Shown here piece by piece: positions 9,091 through 21,010 of a stretch of DNA of 64,000 nucleotides; position 1 is the first letter of the stretch; the number at the start of each line of letters is the position of its first letter. The stretch is taken from contig CM072161.1 of NCBI GenBank assembly GCA_036850595.1, positions 3,214,801 to 3,278,800 on the forward strand. The letters are read 5' to 3'. The notes beneath the pieces were generated by a model that ran no database searches, was not told where the DNA came from, and saw only the letters and a program-made list of their open reading frames with translations. The translations under genes and the position numbers were made by a program. The stretch is from Rhyacichthys aspro (taxonomy: Eukaryota; Chordata; Actinopteri; Gobiiformes; Rhyacichthyidae).

Positions 9091-10054
9091 TTACACTAAG
9101 CAATGGAATACATCAGGAAAATGGCCCTGACAGATAAAGATATAAATAATGTGTGTGCATATAATTACAAACTGCCTCTTTACATGTGTAACAAGGATGT
9201 TTACCAGTATACCACAAACCCAAAGACTCTTCAAAGTTTGATTAAGTCACTCCAAAAACAGTCATAACTGCTTCTTGAACAATCTTCGTATGTCTGCCGG
9301 AAACAGCAGAATTAATCATATTAATGAAAGCTGTAGAAGGAGCCAGACCAGACCAGGGGGAGAGTGTATGCCAGACCTTGATTTCTAAGTTGTTGATTTA
9401 CTAAATACAGTATAATTGCCAATTAGTCTCTTTGTGTTTCCTGATTGCCTAATACAGTAAGACAAGTCAGTGCTGGCTGCATAAGGGCCTGGTTTGATTA
9501 CTGAGAAGGACAAGTGCACTTTGTCACTAGCCCTCGTCTGTGGCCTAATTTCCTGAGTGCCCTCCAGTGACGCTGTTGCCACTGAAGTTTATAGGTCTTT
9601 GCTCCCTTCTGCTCTTTACAGACTCACAGTAAAATGGTACATAATTGACGCCGGTTCACCTGTTGATATAAGACATTCACCATTCCTTGTTTCTTAATCT
9701 TTTTCAAATCCCCAGAAGCTAAATGGTGCAAATGTTTTATCATTTCCCAAATCAGATTAAAGCATTGCTTTGTTGTCTAATTCAATCCTTTCCAAGACTT
9801 TTTAGAAATGTAAAGGAGTGTCTGAGTTTTTCATTCTTTGTCCAGCTGTGAGAGAACTCCGGCACAAGGTTTTTGCATGTAGTCTAGCTGTGCCAACTTT
9901 GTGAATACTGAGCAATTTGGCTCCAGCCAGATTAAGGTAGTGGCCAAAACAGCTAAGCAGGACATTTTTTAAACTGTCTTGAGGCAGAAGGACTTCACTT
10001 ACCAATCCGGAGAAAGGAAATTCACAGAGAACCCTCTTCTGGTCCACACATCAG
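9091..10054. other. Unassigned sequence
   Basis: No coding frame or repeat that I can support. The first 40 bases may be the ragged end of the retrotransposon fragment (agcaccctgagaccttacac). Confidence 0.3.
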
Positions 10055-10270
10055 AAAATCATCAGTGCCCGTACCTACCTGTGGTCTCCAGTCAGTCCTT
10101 TGGTCCAGCTCCAGCCTTTGCCCTGCAACCCTACACTCCAGTTTCTATCTGTGGCATTTCCAGTCCAGCTCCAGTGTTCCGGTCCACTCCAACCAACTCT
10201 CAGCACTTCTCCACTCCAGAGTTCCAGTCCAGCTCAGAGCACAACACTGCTTCAGTTTTCGAGTCTAGTG
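10055..10270 (+). repeat. Degenerate CCAGTCCAGCTCCAG-type repeats
   Basis: The motif (g)gtccagctccag or a close variant recurs near 10100, 10160 and 10225, mixed with cactccag units. This leaves the region open in three plus-strand frames (a 116-codon frame from 9979 among them) and Ser/Pro/Gln-rich. Because several frames are open at once, the composition rather than selection explains it, so I do not call a gene. Confidence 0.4.
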
Positions 10271-10474
10271 CCAATGGACTCCCAGCACTTCACCGTTTCA
10301 GAGATTCATTCAGAGAAGTCATTGCTTAACATTGTCCTCTTGTGGTTGTGCATTTGAGTTCAAACCAGTACCCACGGCATTACACGTTGACCAATTTACC
10401 TGTACATAAATGAAGGGAAGCTGAAATGCCTAGAAGGAAGTCGTTTTCCAATTGCCAGATCCTTCCTTTGGAGA

Positions 10475-10546
10475 AGTCCTCTGGAGGAAACCAGCTGCTG
10501 AAGGTGTGTTCCATTTTGTTCCAAACCCCATCTCCTCCAGAGGACT
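10475..10546. repeat. Perfect 14-bp inverted repeat with 44-base loop
   Basis: agtcctctggagga at 10475-10488 is the exact reverse complement of tcctccagaggact at 10533-10546. It may be the core of a small transposable element or of a palindromic protein-binding site; no terminal repeats were found around it. Confidence 0.55.
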
Positions 10547-10741
10547 GAGTCCTCCGTTTGGCAAAAACACCAAGAATGCATCTGTGTATCCTTCGGGGCC
10601 TTTCCCTGCCCATAATGCACCGCAAGTGTTTTGTAAAAAAGGTGGTAGAAAAGGAAGTGAGGCTTTAAAGCTGAGACTTTTCAGTTTTTATTTCACGTAA
10701 GTGAGATTTTATCAGCATTGTCATGTCAGCTGATCATTGCT

Positions 10742-10851
<110 letters not shown>

Positions 10852-10860
10852 CCTAAGCAT

Positions 10861-12425
10861 TTAAGGGTTTTTAATAGAGAATTAAAATGAATTAATAAAG
10901 TAATAGAATTAATTAATTAATAGAGAACAGTCAGAATAACTATATACTATATACTATACTATATATACTATATTTTGTTAACATTAGTAACAGTAAATTA
11001 GCCCTTGTGTCAAAACTTAAACAGTCTCACACCTTTGGTCCAAACCATTGAGGGTCCAATGAAATTGCGTTGCCTTCAACAGGACAGGATGGATTTTGGT
11101 GAATTTATGTCTCACAAGAATCTGGCTGATGCACAAGGCAGGGATGACACAGGTAAATACAATGAGTCAAAAGAAGACTAAGGTTTGAAGGTGGCCTGAA
11201 TCTAGGTATCCAGGTTCTAAATAAAATCTAAATATGTTATAATAGTATGAATATAGTATTTTTCAGGATTGGAGTATAAACAAGTGTCAATATTTACAGT
11301 GTGGTACAATCTATTGCATGTGTGCCCCATCATCAACCGCACTACTCCATTTTTGTCTTACTGTGAAAATGCCAAGGCCACAGCTGTGAGAGTCTGTACG
11401 AAGTCATTTTTATAGTTTTTGCAGTTAATTTCTAATGGATAGCATTTCTCACTCTTAAGTTATGAAGGATACCAAGTAATGACTGTGTGAGCCACTAACA
11501 TTAAACATGAGTCAGAAGTACATTCTCTCTGACTGATCGCTCGCCTCAGGTTCTTCACATTCCAATCAATGGCAGGATCGTCTTTACTTATTTAAGACGT
11601 TGGCTCATTAGGTACAGCACTTGCGCTGTAATGAGAGCCCGAGGTGAAAATATAATTAAAACGATAATATCTTCCTCTCCCACTGAATACCCAATGTACC
11701 AGGTGTGTTCAAAGCAGAGCGGAGCAGTTCTGAAAATACATTTCTTTTGCCTTGCATCAGTTCCATCTGCGGTGAAGGGATCAATAAGACCAGTGCAGTT
11801 TACTTAAGGTTTTGGTTAAAAAGGTTCAGTGCACACTCTGAGCATTGATTTTCACGATGTTGAATTCAGTCAGCTCCTCACAACGTGGGCCAAACAGTAT
11901 TATGGTGTATTCGTGTTAATTAGCAGCATTTATTTTATGGTTCAGGCTCATTATGGATTGAAGCACGTGATAAAGAAGACAATGGAAAGAGAGGGTTGAT
12001 GATCTCAAGTGTGTAGAGAAATTGCAGAGAAGGAAGATTTTGTGTGTGTAAAAGTGTGTCGTAAATCCTCTTGACCAGCAAACTGCACAAACAACGTCTT
12101 TTATAGAGGTCTACAGACTTGCCGAGAATCAGCTAATCAAGGGCTGATGATAAGCAGCACATGGGTAACTTACCTTCCAAAATTCTTGAGTCTTTTCACA
12201 CACAAAATTAAAAAAGGGGCGATAACTTTCAATAGAACTTTCATAAACTGTTCATCAGCGGCAAACTGCCGAGGGCCACTCAGGTGGTCAGTGGTTCCCC
12301 ATAGTAAAAACTAAGGGTATAGGTTTTTTATGTATTATAATTTTTTTCACGATATTTTGTATGCATCATTTCTCTCATTTCAAAACTCTCCTGAATATAT
12401 TTCTAAAAGACAAAAGGATGGTCAC
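10861..12425. other. Non-coding stretch with a possible conserved island at 11525-11720
   Basis: No coding frame. TA-rich short repeats occur at 10940-10975. The island 11525-11720 (including gtacagcacttgcgctgtaa and cgaggtgaaaatataattaa) is repeat-free and compositionally distinct, as deeply conserved non-coding elements tend to be. Conservation cannot be seen from one sequence. Confidence 0.3.
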
Positions 12426-12565
12426 CCTTGGCAGCTCAGGTAGAGCATAAACCTGGCATGTGGGAGACCCAGGCTCCAGTCAGGTCAAATACACAATGTA
12501 ATCCCCCACTCATCCCATTTCCTGTCCAGCTACAGCTACTTCCTGTCCAAGCAGTGTACAACAAT
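12426..12565 (+). mobile_element. tRNA-like SINE (family 2), copy 1
   Basis: Begins cttggcagctcaggtagagc (A-box-like), then gggagacccaggctccagtc where the B box would be. It continues with cactcatcccatttcctgtc and a tract like the body of a common fish SINE. Copy 2 lies 360 bases downstream in the same orientation. Confidence 0.6.
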
Positions 12566-12784
12566 CTTGTACTACAACCGGACTCTCCCTGACATTTTTT
12601 GTGTTTGTACATCTTATGAATAGTCTGGGTGGTTTTACTGAGAAGAGGGAAGATCAGACGATGACACATGATTAGCTTGATCGCGCTACCATGAAGCTAA
12701 TGAACAAATGAGCCAACTCCTTCACGAAGAACAAAGCAGAGTATCTCAAGTGCCTTGATGAATATGTAAAATGGGGTATTTATT

Positions 12785-12925
12785 GGGGGTGCCCTTGGCA
12801 GCTCAGGTGGAGCATACACCTAGCACGCGGGAGACCGGGGCTTTAGTCTCAGTCGGGTCATTTGCCCAATGTCATTCCCCACTCTCTTTCATCCCATTTC
12901 CTCCCATTTCCTATCTATGCTTTGC
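12785..12925 (+). mobile_element. tRNA-like SINE (family 2), copy 2
   Basis: cttggcagctcaggtggagc, gggagaccggggctttagtc and ccaatgtcattccccactct repeat the layout of copy 1. The tRNA-derived part is a little better preserved here (gcacgcgggagaccgggg). Confidence 0.6.
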
Positions 12926-14604
12926 AGAAATGGCATATATTAATTTGCATGCAGTGTGCAATAGCAAAAAGAATCAACACCACACTTTTTATTTTGGACA
13001 TTAATATCTTTTCTTTTTTATTAAGACAAGAACTCTTCATTTGTTTTTGTAAAAATGTCTATTTATGAACCAATACAAAATGTGTATGGGAATGTGGATC
13101 TCCTTTTCGTCATTAATACACATTAACATTTCCCAAGAACAGCAGAGAGACAAAAGATTCAATCTAAAACAACAATGACTGGTGAAGACAACTTTTTTTT
13201 TGGGACTCGACTGAGCTTCCAAAGGCGTGGTGCGTTAACAGACAGTAGTAAAGCCACAGCAAGTTAAAGAATCCTGCCTCATTCCGATGAACAGTGTACT
13301 CATTCTACTGGAGGTGACCTATGTCAACACAAAGCAATACTTAACACATCGTTTACAGTGCACCAAATATTAAGAAAATACAGAAACATGTACAACATAG
13401 ATGCAGGATATCTCAGCAGGTTTGTCGACAGGTTTGAAAACAATGTGATCAAGATGGCGATGCGTTGTGTACTTGCTTTGTGTCAGTGGTGGGCGGGGCC
13501 TAAAGTTTGCATTCTACCTGAGGCGCAGTCACGTAGGTCGGCAACGCATGAACCTGAGACAGGACGAGACTTTGAAAATAATGCAGAGAAAACCACAGCA
13601 CTCGTGGATCTAAGTTTTCTTCACTGGCCAATGGTGAGAAGACAGTGAGTGATATTCAAACCTGTTCTCATTTCAAGGTGTAATGCTAACATTTGGTCTA
13701 AGTTGATATTATACAAATAGATTTACTATCACTCATCTGGGACAGCAGTGAAAAAAAAAAAAAAAAAACGGTTTCCCGAAGGACCATCATGTAACTGTAA
13801 ATGTCTATAACTTCTAAAATGGTTATATATGGTACTAACCCTAGCCACTTATTGTTTCTGGTTAAAAAAAATAATAAAAAAAAGTGCCTATTTGATCAAA
13901 TGGATTGCAAAGAAGCTGACAATAGGTCAAATGAAGGCTCTATAGATGCCTTTTTTTTCACTGGGGCATACACAAAATTGGTTTGACTTTTGAGTTTAGT
14001 TTATTATCATAGTCATAGTGGCATTGTTATGCAGTTGCTTTCGTACATCCAGTACAAGTATTAAATAATATTTCACGTTCAAACTAAACTGTCTGACATA
14101 TTTTGAGCGTGTGAAGAAATCTGTAGAAGAAACCCTTCACTTTTGCACTTGGTTCACTCCAATAGTCACAACAAGCAGTGGGCTCATTTTCATGAACCCT
14201 TTTCAAAACAATGATAGTCTGTGTTTTGCACATTAAACTTAGTTCAATATCTAGTTTTTTGTACTCGTACAAAGATAATCAATATCCTGTCTTCATGGAT
14301 TTTCAACAAAGATTTTTATGCATCAATATTTTAATATGATAAACGTGAAAATGACCGCATCTAGGATTAAATGGATCAACATAAAACACAACGTGGCTCT
14401 ATCAAAAGGGGCCACCAACAATCATTGCTATATTACACCTTGGAAATTAGAACCAGTTTTGAACTGTCGTGTGTGCAGTCGGTTGGCATATGGTTTTACT
14501 TTGGAACTTGGGGAGCCCAAACCATTAAGTGGAATACTCCTGCCATTCCAAACCTCAAAAAAACATTGACAACAAGCGAGAACATCAACGCATCAGGGAG
14601 AAGA
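12926..14604. other. Intergenic sequence downstream of cadm1
   Basis: No coding frame or identifiable repeat. A run of about 19 A lies at 13750-13768. Short GC-richer patch at 13440-13570 (gtgggcggggcctaaag). Confidence 0.3.
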
Positions 14605-14623
14605 CGATAATCACTTGTATTTC

Positions 14624-14629
14624 TTTATT
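14624..14629 (-). terminator. Best candidate cadm1 poly(A) signal
   Basis: Minus strand reads cttgccAATAAAgaaatac and is followed about 50 bases later by a GT/T-rich run (gcttgttgtcaatgtttttt), the usual arrangement of a polyadenylation site. Confidence 0.4.
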
Positions 14630-16539
14630 GGCAAGTACATGGATCGTTCTGATTCAAATGGAAGCTGCCACATGTCACTGAAGCAAAATCGCGCTTACTG
14701 TCCCATCCCAGTCTTACAGACGGAAGCCACATCTGTAATCCTGAACAAGTGGGTTTAATAGATTTATCAGACACCAGACTTTAAGACGTCAGAGATCCTC
14801 CCACCGCCACTCTTTCCCATCACTAACACCCAACTCAGCACATAGACAAAACAGTGTCATCAGCATACAGTGTGGACTCAAGCCCCGTTTCCACAGAGCG
14901 GCACGGTGCAATTCAGCATGACATGATTGCAACGGTAACTCTTGAGAACGTCAGTTTTGTATAAAGTGAGAGCAAATCAGTGCTAGACCATTTTTTCTAT
15001 AAACAATATTTGGTAAATGTGAAGCTTGCAGCACTGTCAATAACTAAATAAAAGACAATTGTGGAGGGAAGTATAGTGCTGCAAAAACAGAAGTAGAGCT
15101 GCACCAGTTTTCTACTTTTTTATCTCAATTGTAAAGTGGCAAACTGTTGCTAATGAATGAGCTTGCTTTGTTTGCGCTTATTCCAAACAAAGGTACTAGA
15201 TTTCTGTTCTGTCTTTTCATCATAGGGCTGTTCATAACAAGAACTAAGCAGGCTTTGTTTTTTGTTTTGAATTTTCTTCTTCCTTTAGCCAAAGTGGGCC
15301 TTTTCTCGAGCAATTAAACAACAAGCATTCCTTTGCCAGCAATCAACAAAATAAAATATGCTTAGCTCTGACATTTTAGTATCAGGTCCTCTGTCTTGGT
15401 CTTGTGATATGAGATTTTTTTTTGCAGCAATTCCACAAGGGCTAATCTTGATATGCTGATCTGTAGTCATGCTAACCAGTGTCATGCTGAATTCATCCTT
15501 GCTGATTGGTGGAAATGAGGCTTTAGTGCTAGTTTCTTAGTGAGTACAGACAGTTTAACCAAAATTAAGTCTTGAACTGAAGAAGAACTAGAGAGACTTG
15601 GACGTATCTTTGTCCACAGTGCCCCTCTCAAGCCCCCCCACCCTTCCCCTCCCCCATACCACTGCCATATATAAGGAAAGCAAACAATATGTCATCACCC
15701 AGCCTTGATTGAATGTGAATATGTCCTAATGCGAAGAATCGTGACCAATGGGTGTCCCTTGACCTTTGATATGGAGACTCAGATGCCGCGTCCATGCATG
15801 ACTATGATATATTAAAGCTATCTCCAAGTTAGTGTGTGTGTGTGGCGACAACTCCTGACCAAATGGTAAAAATGGAATAACATGGCAATGAAAAGTTGTG
15901 GCAGGCGTATCTCTGCATTATGATAAACAGCAATGTAAAACGACTATCATGTCTGGTCCAATTTTCAAAAGGGCACTAAGAAGTGTCTAGATGCTAATGG
16001 ACTCCACAGGTTAAAATTTGGCTAAGAGAACACTTTCTTCAACAAAAGCCCTTCTGAAGTTGCAATTGCATATCCAATTTGCACACCCATGCAGGACTAA
16101 TTAAAAAGAATTGTTGTGAAGCTAACAAGGCAATAGCTTTCCATTTAATTTTTGAATCCTTAGATTTGAATAGAGCCAAATTTAAATGAGAGGTGCTCTT
16201 AATTAAAACTGGTAGCATTGGATAGAGATGTTTCCTTGGTGCATTTTCAAGGTGCTCTGTGGAACGTTTTAATTAATCTCTCCATTCATTTCTTTGCTGT
16301 TGATATTAGACACTGACAAATGCTTTGAAGAGTGAGCTTAGAAGTCTTGTTTTTATTAAGCGGTAGATTATGGCTCAGTTAGTTTGGAATGGCAACTCTT
16401 GATTCTGCTGCAGATGTGTAATCAGGTGGAGATAGTGGCATCAGCTACGTAAATAGTAACCCAGTGTAATAGTGTGTAGTCACCAATAAGTTTGACGAAG
16501 AAGAACTAAGTAATAATAATAATGGCCTCCCTTTGACTA

Positions 16540-17300
16540 CCATTCCATTACTTTGGTGGCTCAGCTGAAGGGTACCAAAACTGGGATGGTACCCCACCTT
16601 CAGGGTTCTGAAATTGGGATGGTGGATTTTTACTGTTTATAGCTTATTTTAGCATTTAAAGTAAAGCAGTATGAAGTATGTAAAGCAGAATGCCCAATAA
16701 AAATCACAAATACATAAACAGAGAACATATGTGCTGTCAATGAGTAGGTAGAGAACATTAGCAAGTGGTTTGACTTTTACAGAATGTGAAATAAGACCAC
16801 ATGGAGGAAGCAGAGGTACCATCCATATGATTTTAGTTGTTTTTTTTTAAAATAAAGAATTAGATATTATTGGTGTCATCAGCACATACATTACTAAAGC
16901 CTACCAAGCTTACATTAAGGTCAAATCAACAATCAAAGTCAACATTACTGACATTATGTATATTTGGTAAAGTAACACACATACAAAATTTGGGGGCAAT
17001 GCAAAAATACATTCATACTAAAGGCAAAGGACACACCAGCAAATGTATCTGAGTAGAGCTGAATATTAATTGATTTTAGGTTGCTCATAAAATTAGACAG
17101 CAAAACAGTGCTGATTTTGGGCGATGTGCATCTTTTTTATTGCTGGGCCAGCCATCTTAATTCAAGGGTGCAGGATTTATGTATGCAGATTAAACCAATC
17201 ACAAGGTCTATAGTAACCTCAGAAAACCATATGTAAAAAATGACCATGGAAAAAGCACGCCATACCAAACTGAACCATATTGTACCGCTTGTTTGAAATG
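16540..17300. mobile_element. Possible non-autonomous element with degenerate ends
   Basis: The left side has ggtaccaaaactgggatggt. The right side, read on the minus strand, has agcggtacaatatggttcag followed by tttggtatggc. These share the GGTAC...TGGTA pattern seen at the ends of a common fish miniature element. The inverted match is weak, and the boundaries are approximate. Confidence 0.3.
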
Positions 17301-18290
17301 TGTTTTTAAAACCAATCTAAATTCTCTGCTTCCAATTACAGTATGCGTGGAAAAAACTAGGGTTTGTTGTGATTAATTTGGTGAATTGTCAGTGGCTAAC
17401 AAATGGAGACAGAGCTGAAACACAGTAATGATATGGATCAGTGAATGTAGCCAGTAAAAGAGTAATGTGATCCCCCAACCTCCTCACCTACACCTCTACA
17501 TCATTCCACTCAAAATGTTGACTTGCTGTGTGAACATAATAAGACACAATGCTTTCACAACCGCCTTTCACTGCCATGTAAAAAAGCCAGGGCATGAATG
17601 TAAGCCAGTGATTAGCACCGCAGAGCACGACGCGTGTGCTGCGTTCAATTAAAACCACTTAATCACTTTTGGCATTCCTCGGTGCTCCCGGCTGCTGCTG
17701 CAAAACAGATCGGCTGTCAGTTTTGGCAGGTGACCCACAAAGCAAGGAAGAGAAGAAGCATTTACTGTACATACATGCAAAAATACCTAATGTTTACAAG
17801 CTGCCGCGACGGAGCAGTTTTTCAAAAGGTGTGATGGAAGCCATGATCGTCTCTCGGAGGATTTCAGAGATTGAAGACTTTTCCCCAAACATTTGCTCGT
17901 TTTACACTTTTGACAAAACGCACAATGAGAGTGATACAATAAAATCCACAAACATCGTAATTCTAGTAAAAAATATTTCTTAGTAAGGATTAGTGTATAA
18001 TACAGCTGTGATTGAGTTGGCTTGGTTTACAGTGAGGGGTGCGGCTGTGGGGTAACAAGAGCCGGCTGATGGAACCACCGGGACTGATATGACTGTGTTC
18101 GGATATATGTATCTGAATGTTTCAGTTTGTTTAAGACTGTTTGTAATTGTAGACAGTAGAACAGTGGACCATGGAATTGACCTTTTGTTGACCCCTGATT
18201 CACTTGGACACACATTCAGTTTACTGCTGCACTCACAATGGGATCTGTCACTGTTAAAGCTGTTACACAGAAATTCATGGATCAAATGGC

Positions 18291-18296
18291 TTTATT
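18291..18296 (-). terminator. Alternative proximal poly(A) signal
   Basis: Minus-strand AATAAA about 1.7 kb after the cadm1 stop. No strong GT-rich element follows, so it is a weaker candidate than 14624. Confidence 0.2.
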
Positions 18297-19982
18297 TTAC
18301 ACGGTTGCAAATAAAAAGCGAACAGACATTATTATTATTTGAATTGTTAGCGGTTCAGTGTATGGAAGTCTGCCTTAAAAGATAGTGAAGTAGTTTGTGA
18401 AGCAAAAAAACATGGGTTAACTCTGAAGCTATCTCACAAACCCCTTAATCCAGCTTTAAGGTACAGGGTCCAAGTTAGTCACTTTAGCAAAAGGGTTGGT
18501 GTCTGGGCTCACTTAAACAAATAATTAGGACTACACAGATGGAACTTGTGAGTGGAGAAGGTGGGAGCTGATCTTATTATGAATTATGTTACAATATTGA
18601 CATTAAGGGCCTGTTTTAAAGGTCATTTTTACATCATCTTCCCTTGATTTTTAGATTTTATATTATTAATGATCAAAATAAGTTCTCTGCATCTAATGAT
18701 TGGAAGAAAAGTTTCAAATGGAATCAAATGGATCATTAAAAAAAATCATCACAATGTAAAAAATCTTAGTAGAGTGTCGTGTAGAGTGGTCACATTTTGT
18801 AGTGGTCATGCCAATTGGTCAGACAGGTAAACACACAACCGCCTGCAACAGGAAGCAAAAAAGTTTTTGGATAATGTGCAAGTGAGCAACAGCCAGTCAT
18901 GAGTGGTCTAATTTTTAAACAATTTGAAAAAACGTTTTTACTTTTACTAACTCAGTAAGAATCATGCTTCTCGGAGCCAGCCTTTACTTCTACACTGTTC
19001 CACCGATCCACCATTCTTCAAATGTTTGCACATGTTCCCGCACATGTGGTAACTAATGGTTGGCTGATATCAAAGCTACAACAGCCTTTTAAAAGTACTC
19101 CAAAACATTCAGTTAGAGTTAACTTTCTATTTGCAAGACATCTTGTTACGAAAGACTTGTGAGCAAACTTCCATTTGCCCAAATAGAAGAGACATTATCT
19201 AAGAAAATTTAAACTAAAAAATTGGAAGATATGCTAGGTTGGTTGAAATATGACAAATTTGGGACTTTGAGATTCAAGATTTGTTCTTGTTTTGGGGGTA
19301 TTACAGTCCACAAAATATTAGTACAATGATATGTAAAGCAATCCATGCATTTTAATGAACAAATGTGGGAGAAGGAGTAATGACTGGAGACGAATCACAG
19401 TATACTGGAATACAGGAGAATACGCCGACATATTTAAGAGGAAGTGGTTATGTAGTTATACCCTCATACAGAAGCCAACAGCACATTGATAGTTTGGGAA
19501 AAATTGAACGAGGGAAATGGCGAATGATAGTCAACACAAATCCAAAAATGATAGGTCAGAACCAAAATTTCAGAACAAGGCACAGAATTTTCTGCAAATG
19601 TTTGAACTAAATCAAATTGGTAACCAGCAGTTAGGGAGGTGTAATGGTGAAGCTCTCTACAGTGATTTCTGGCGGCCAACCCCACCCTGGTTCAGTGACC
19701 CCAACCCCCCTCCCCACCCACTTTGTCCTTTTTTTTTTTGGATGATTTTTCAATTATTTTTTACACACAAAACATTCCATCTACATCTGCAGACTAGACT
19801 AAACAACGGCTTAAAACCAGGCCTGTCTCTCAAACCCGATGTCTGGGTCAACTCTACTCGCTAAAAGTGAACCTGAAGCAGCTCAAATCCCTCCGTCCAT
19901 CCCCCCGCTCGTTATCCCATTTTTTGCCCCCAATAAACAGCGAACACGTCCCGCGGAGGACACAGCAGTGAGCGCTGGTCGA

Positions 19983-20101
19983 TCAGATGTAGTACTCCTT
20001 CTTCTCGTCCGAGTTGGAGTGGCCGCCCTCTGCGTTGATGATGGCTGTGTCTGCGTCCGCCGCGTCGTCTGCCCCTTTGGCTTCGTGTGTGAAGTAGGTA
20101 C
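19983..20101 (-). CDS. cadm1: cadm1 last coding exon: cytoplasmic tail and stop
   Basis: Cell adhesion molecule 1 is an immunoglobulin-superfamily membrane protein that makes homophilic and heterophilic contacts at synapses and epithelial junctions. This exon starts after a textbook acceptor (a T-rich run, then ccccag) at 20102-20103. With one base from the previous exon it encodes G, then 38 residues and TGA. The tail begins TYFTHEAKGADDAADADTA, contains AIINAEGG and ends DEKKEYYI. In this family the membrane-proximal part binds FERM proteins of the 4.1 group, and the last four residues bind PDZ scaffolds such as CASK, syntenin and MPP proteins. The last four residues here are EYYI, where the usual CADM ending is EYFI; this is conservative for a class II PDZ ligand. 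THEAKGADDAADADTA favours CADM1 over CADM2-4. Whether it is the a or b teleost paralogue I cannot say. Confidence 0.95.
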
Positions 20102-20721
20102 CTGGGGAAAAAAAGGGGGTACGATGTCAGGCCTGCTATAACACTAAGATCATTCTATTCATGCCGATGTGCACAAAAGCATTGAGATTCTATACAGTGC
20201 CAGTAGGTGGTAATGTGTTCCATCAACAGTCCTTTGTCCCATTTAAACAGAAGTGAATACTCACTCACACCTTGCACCACTCATCTCTTCACTGACACTG
20301 GAGTGTAGCAGAAGGAGTGCTGGACAGAGCTAATAGTTAATGTCTGTGTGCTGTAGGTTTAGGGGATCACCTTTTAATAAAAACATAGGTGCATATTTAG
20401 AGTCACATACATTGATTTAATGACACGTCATGACACATGTTCAGTATATGTGAGCCTGTAAGTAGTGTTAATTCACAGCTTATGCTATGTTACTAGTTTT
20501 TAAAAACTGTTATTATTATTGAAATCCCATTGTAATCACATTGTACTTTATCTCTCCATTACAGCACAAGCGTGTGATTTGCTGACAGTTTATTTTCAAA
20601 CTCCAACATAAACCAGACTGAAAAGGGTCAGTTCCAACAACAAGGTTTATTTCAAAATGAGATTAATGTTAAAGGAACATAGGTAAAAGTCTCTAAATGT
20701 TTAAAGTAAAGTGAACTTTAG

Positions 20722-21010
20722 CAATGGTAGCTGTGTGCTCATGGTAGAGGATAGAACTAGGTACTATCCCTTGATAGACCTGGGTTCAAATCCCAACATC
20801 TCAAAGTTGAAGATAGTAGGCTACTATGGACAATAATTCAAGGTCCAGTTTAAAAACTATGTTGTTTTTTTTCATTGCTGCATTTTTGATGCAGGGTCTT
20901 AACAGAGGGTGTTTTCTAGAACAGTCTATTTTCTGCCTTTCGTCTCTGTAAAGCCCTTGAGGCAATTGTTTTCATGACATTGGGCTAAAGAAATTAAATG
21001 GAATTGAATA
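20722..21010 (+). mobile_element. tRNA-headed SINE with LINE-like tail
   Basis: Starts with a tRNA-like head (gtgctcatggtagaggatag, B box gggttcaaatccc at about 20781). It ends with a tail widely shared by fish retroposons: tctgtaaagcccttgaggca, then gggctaaagaaattaaatgg and aattgaat. The head and tail types differ from the other two SINE families in this window. Confidence 0.6.

Larger units (their letters stand above)
14605..19982 (-). other. cadm1: Probable 3' UTR of cadm1
   Basis: It follows the cadm1 stop codon on the minus strand without any plausible splice acceptor or other gene. Long 3' UTRs are usual for this family. The extent is a guess: the best poly(A) signal is at 14624-14629, with nearer ones at 18291-18296 and 17137-17142. 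A repeat-like block at 16540-17300 falls inside it, so either the UTR contains a transposon or it ends earlier. A C-rich tract at 15630-15655 would be G-rich in the transcript. Confidence 0.35.

Noticed and set aside
9979..10357. Overlapping plus-strand Ser/Pro-rich open frames
   Set aside because: All three frames are open because of the CCAG-type repeats; no one frame looks selected.
12436..13004. Frames over the SINE family 2 copies
   Set aside because: Both coincide with tRNA-derived SINE sequence.
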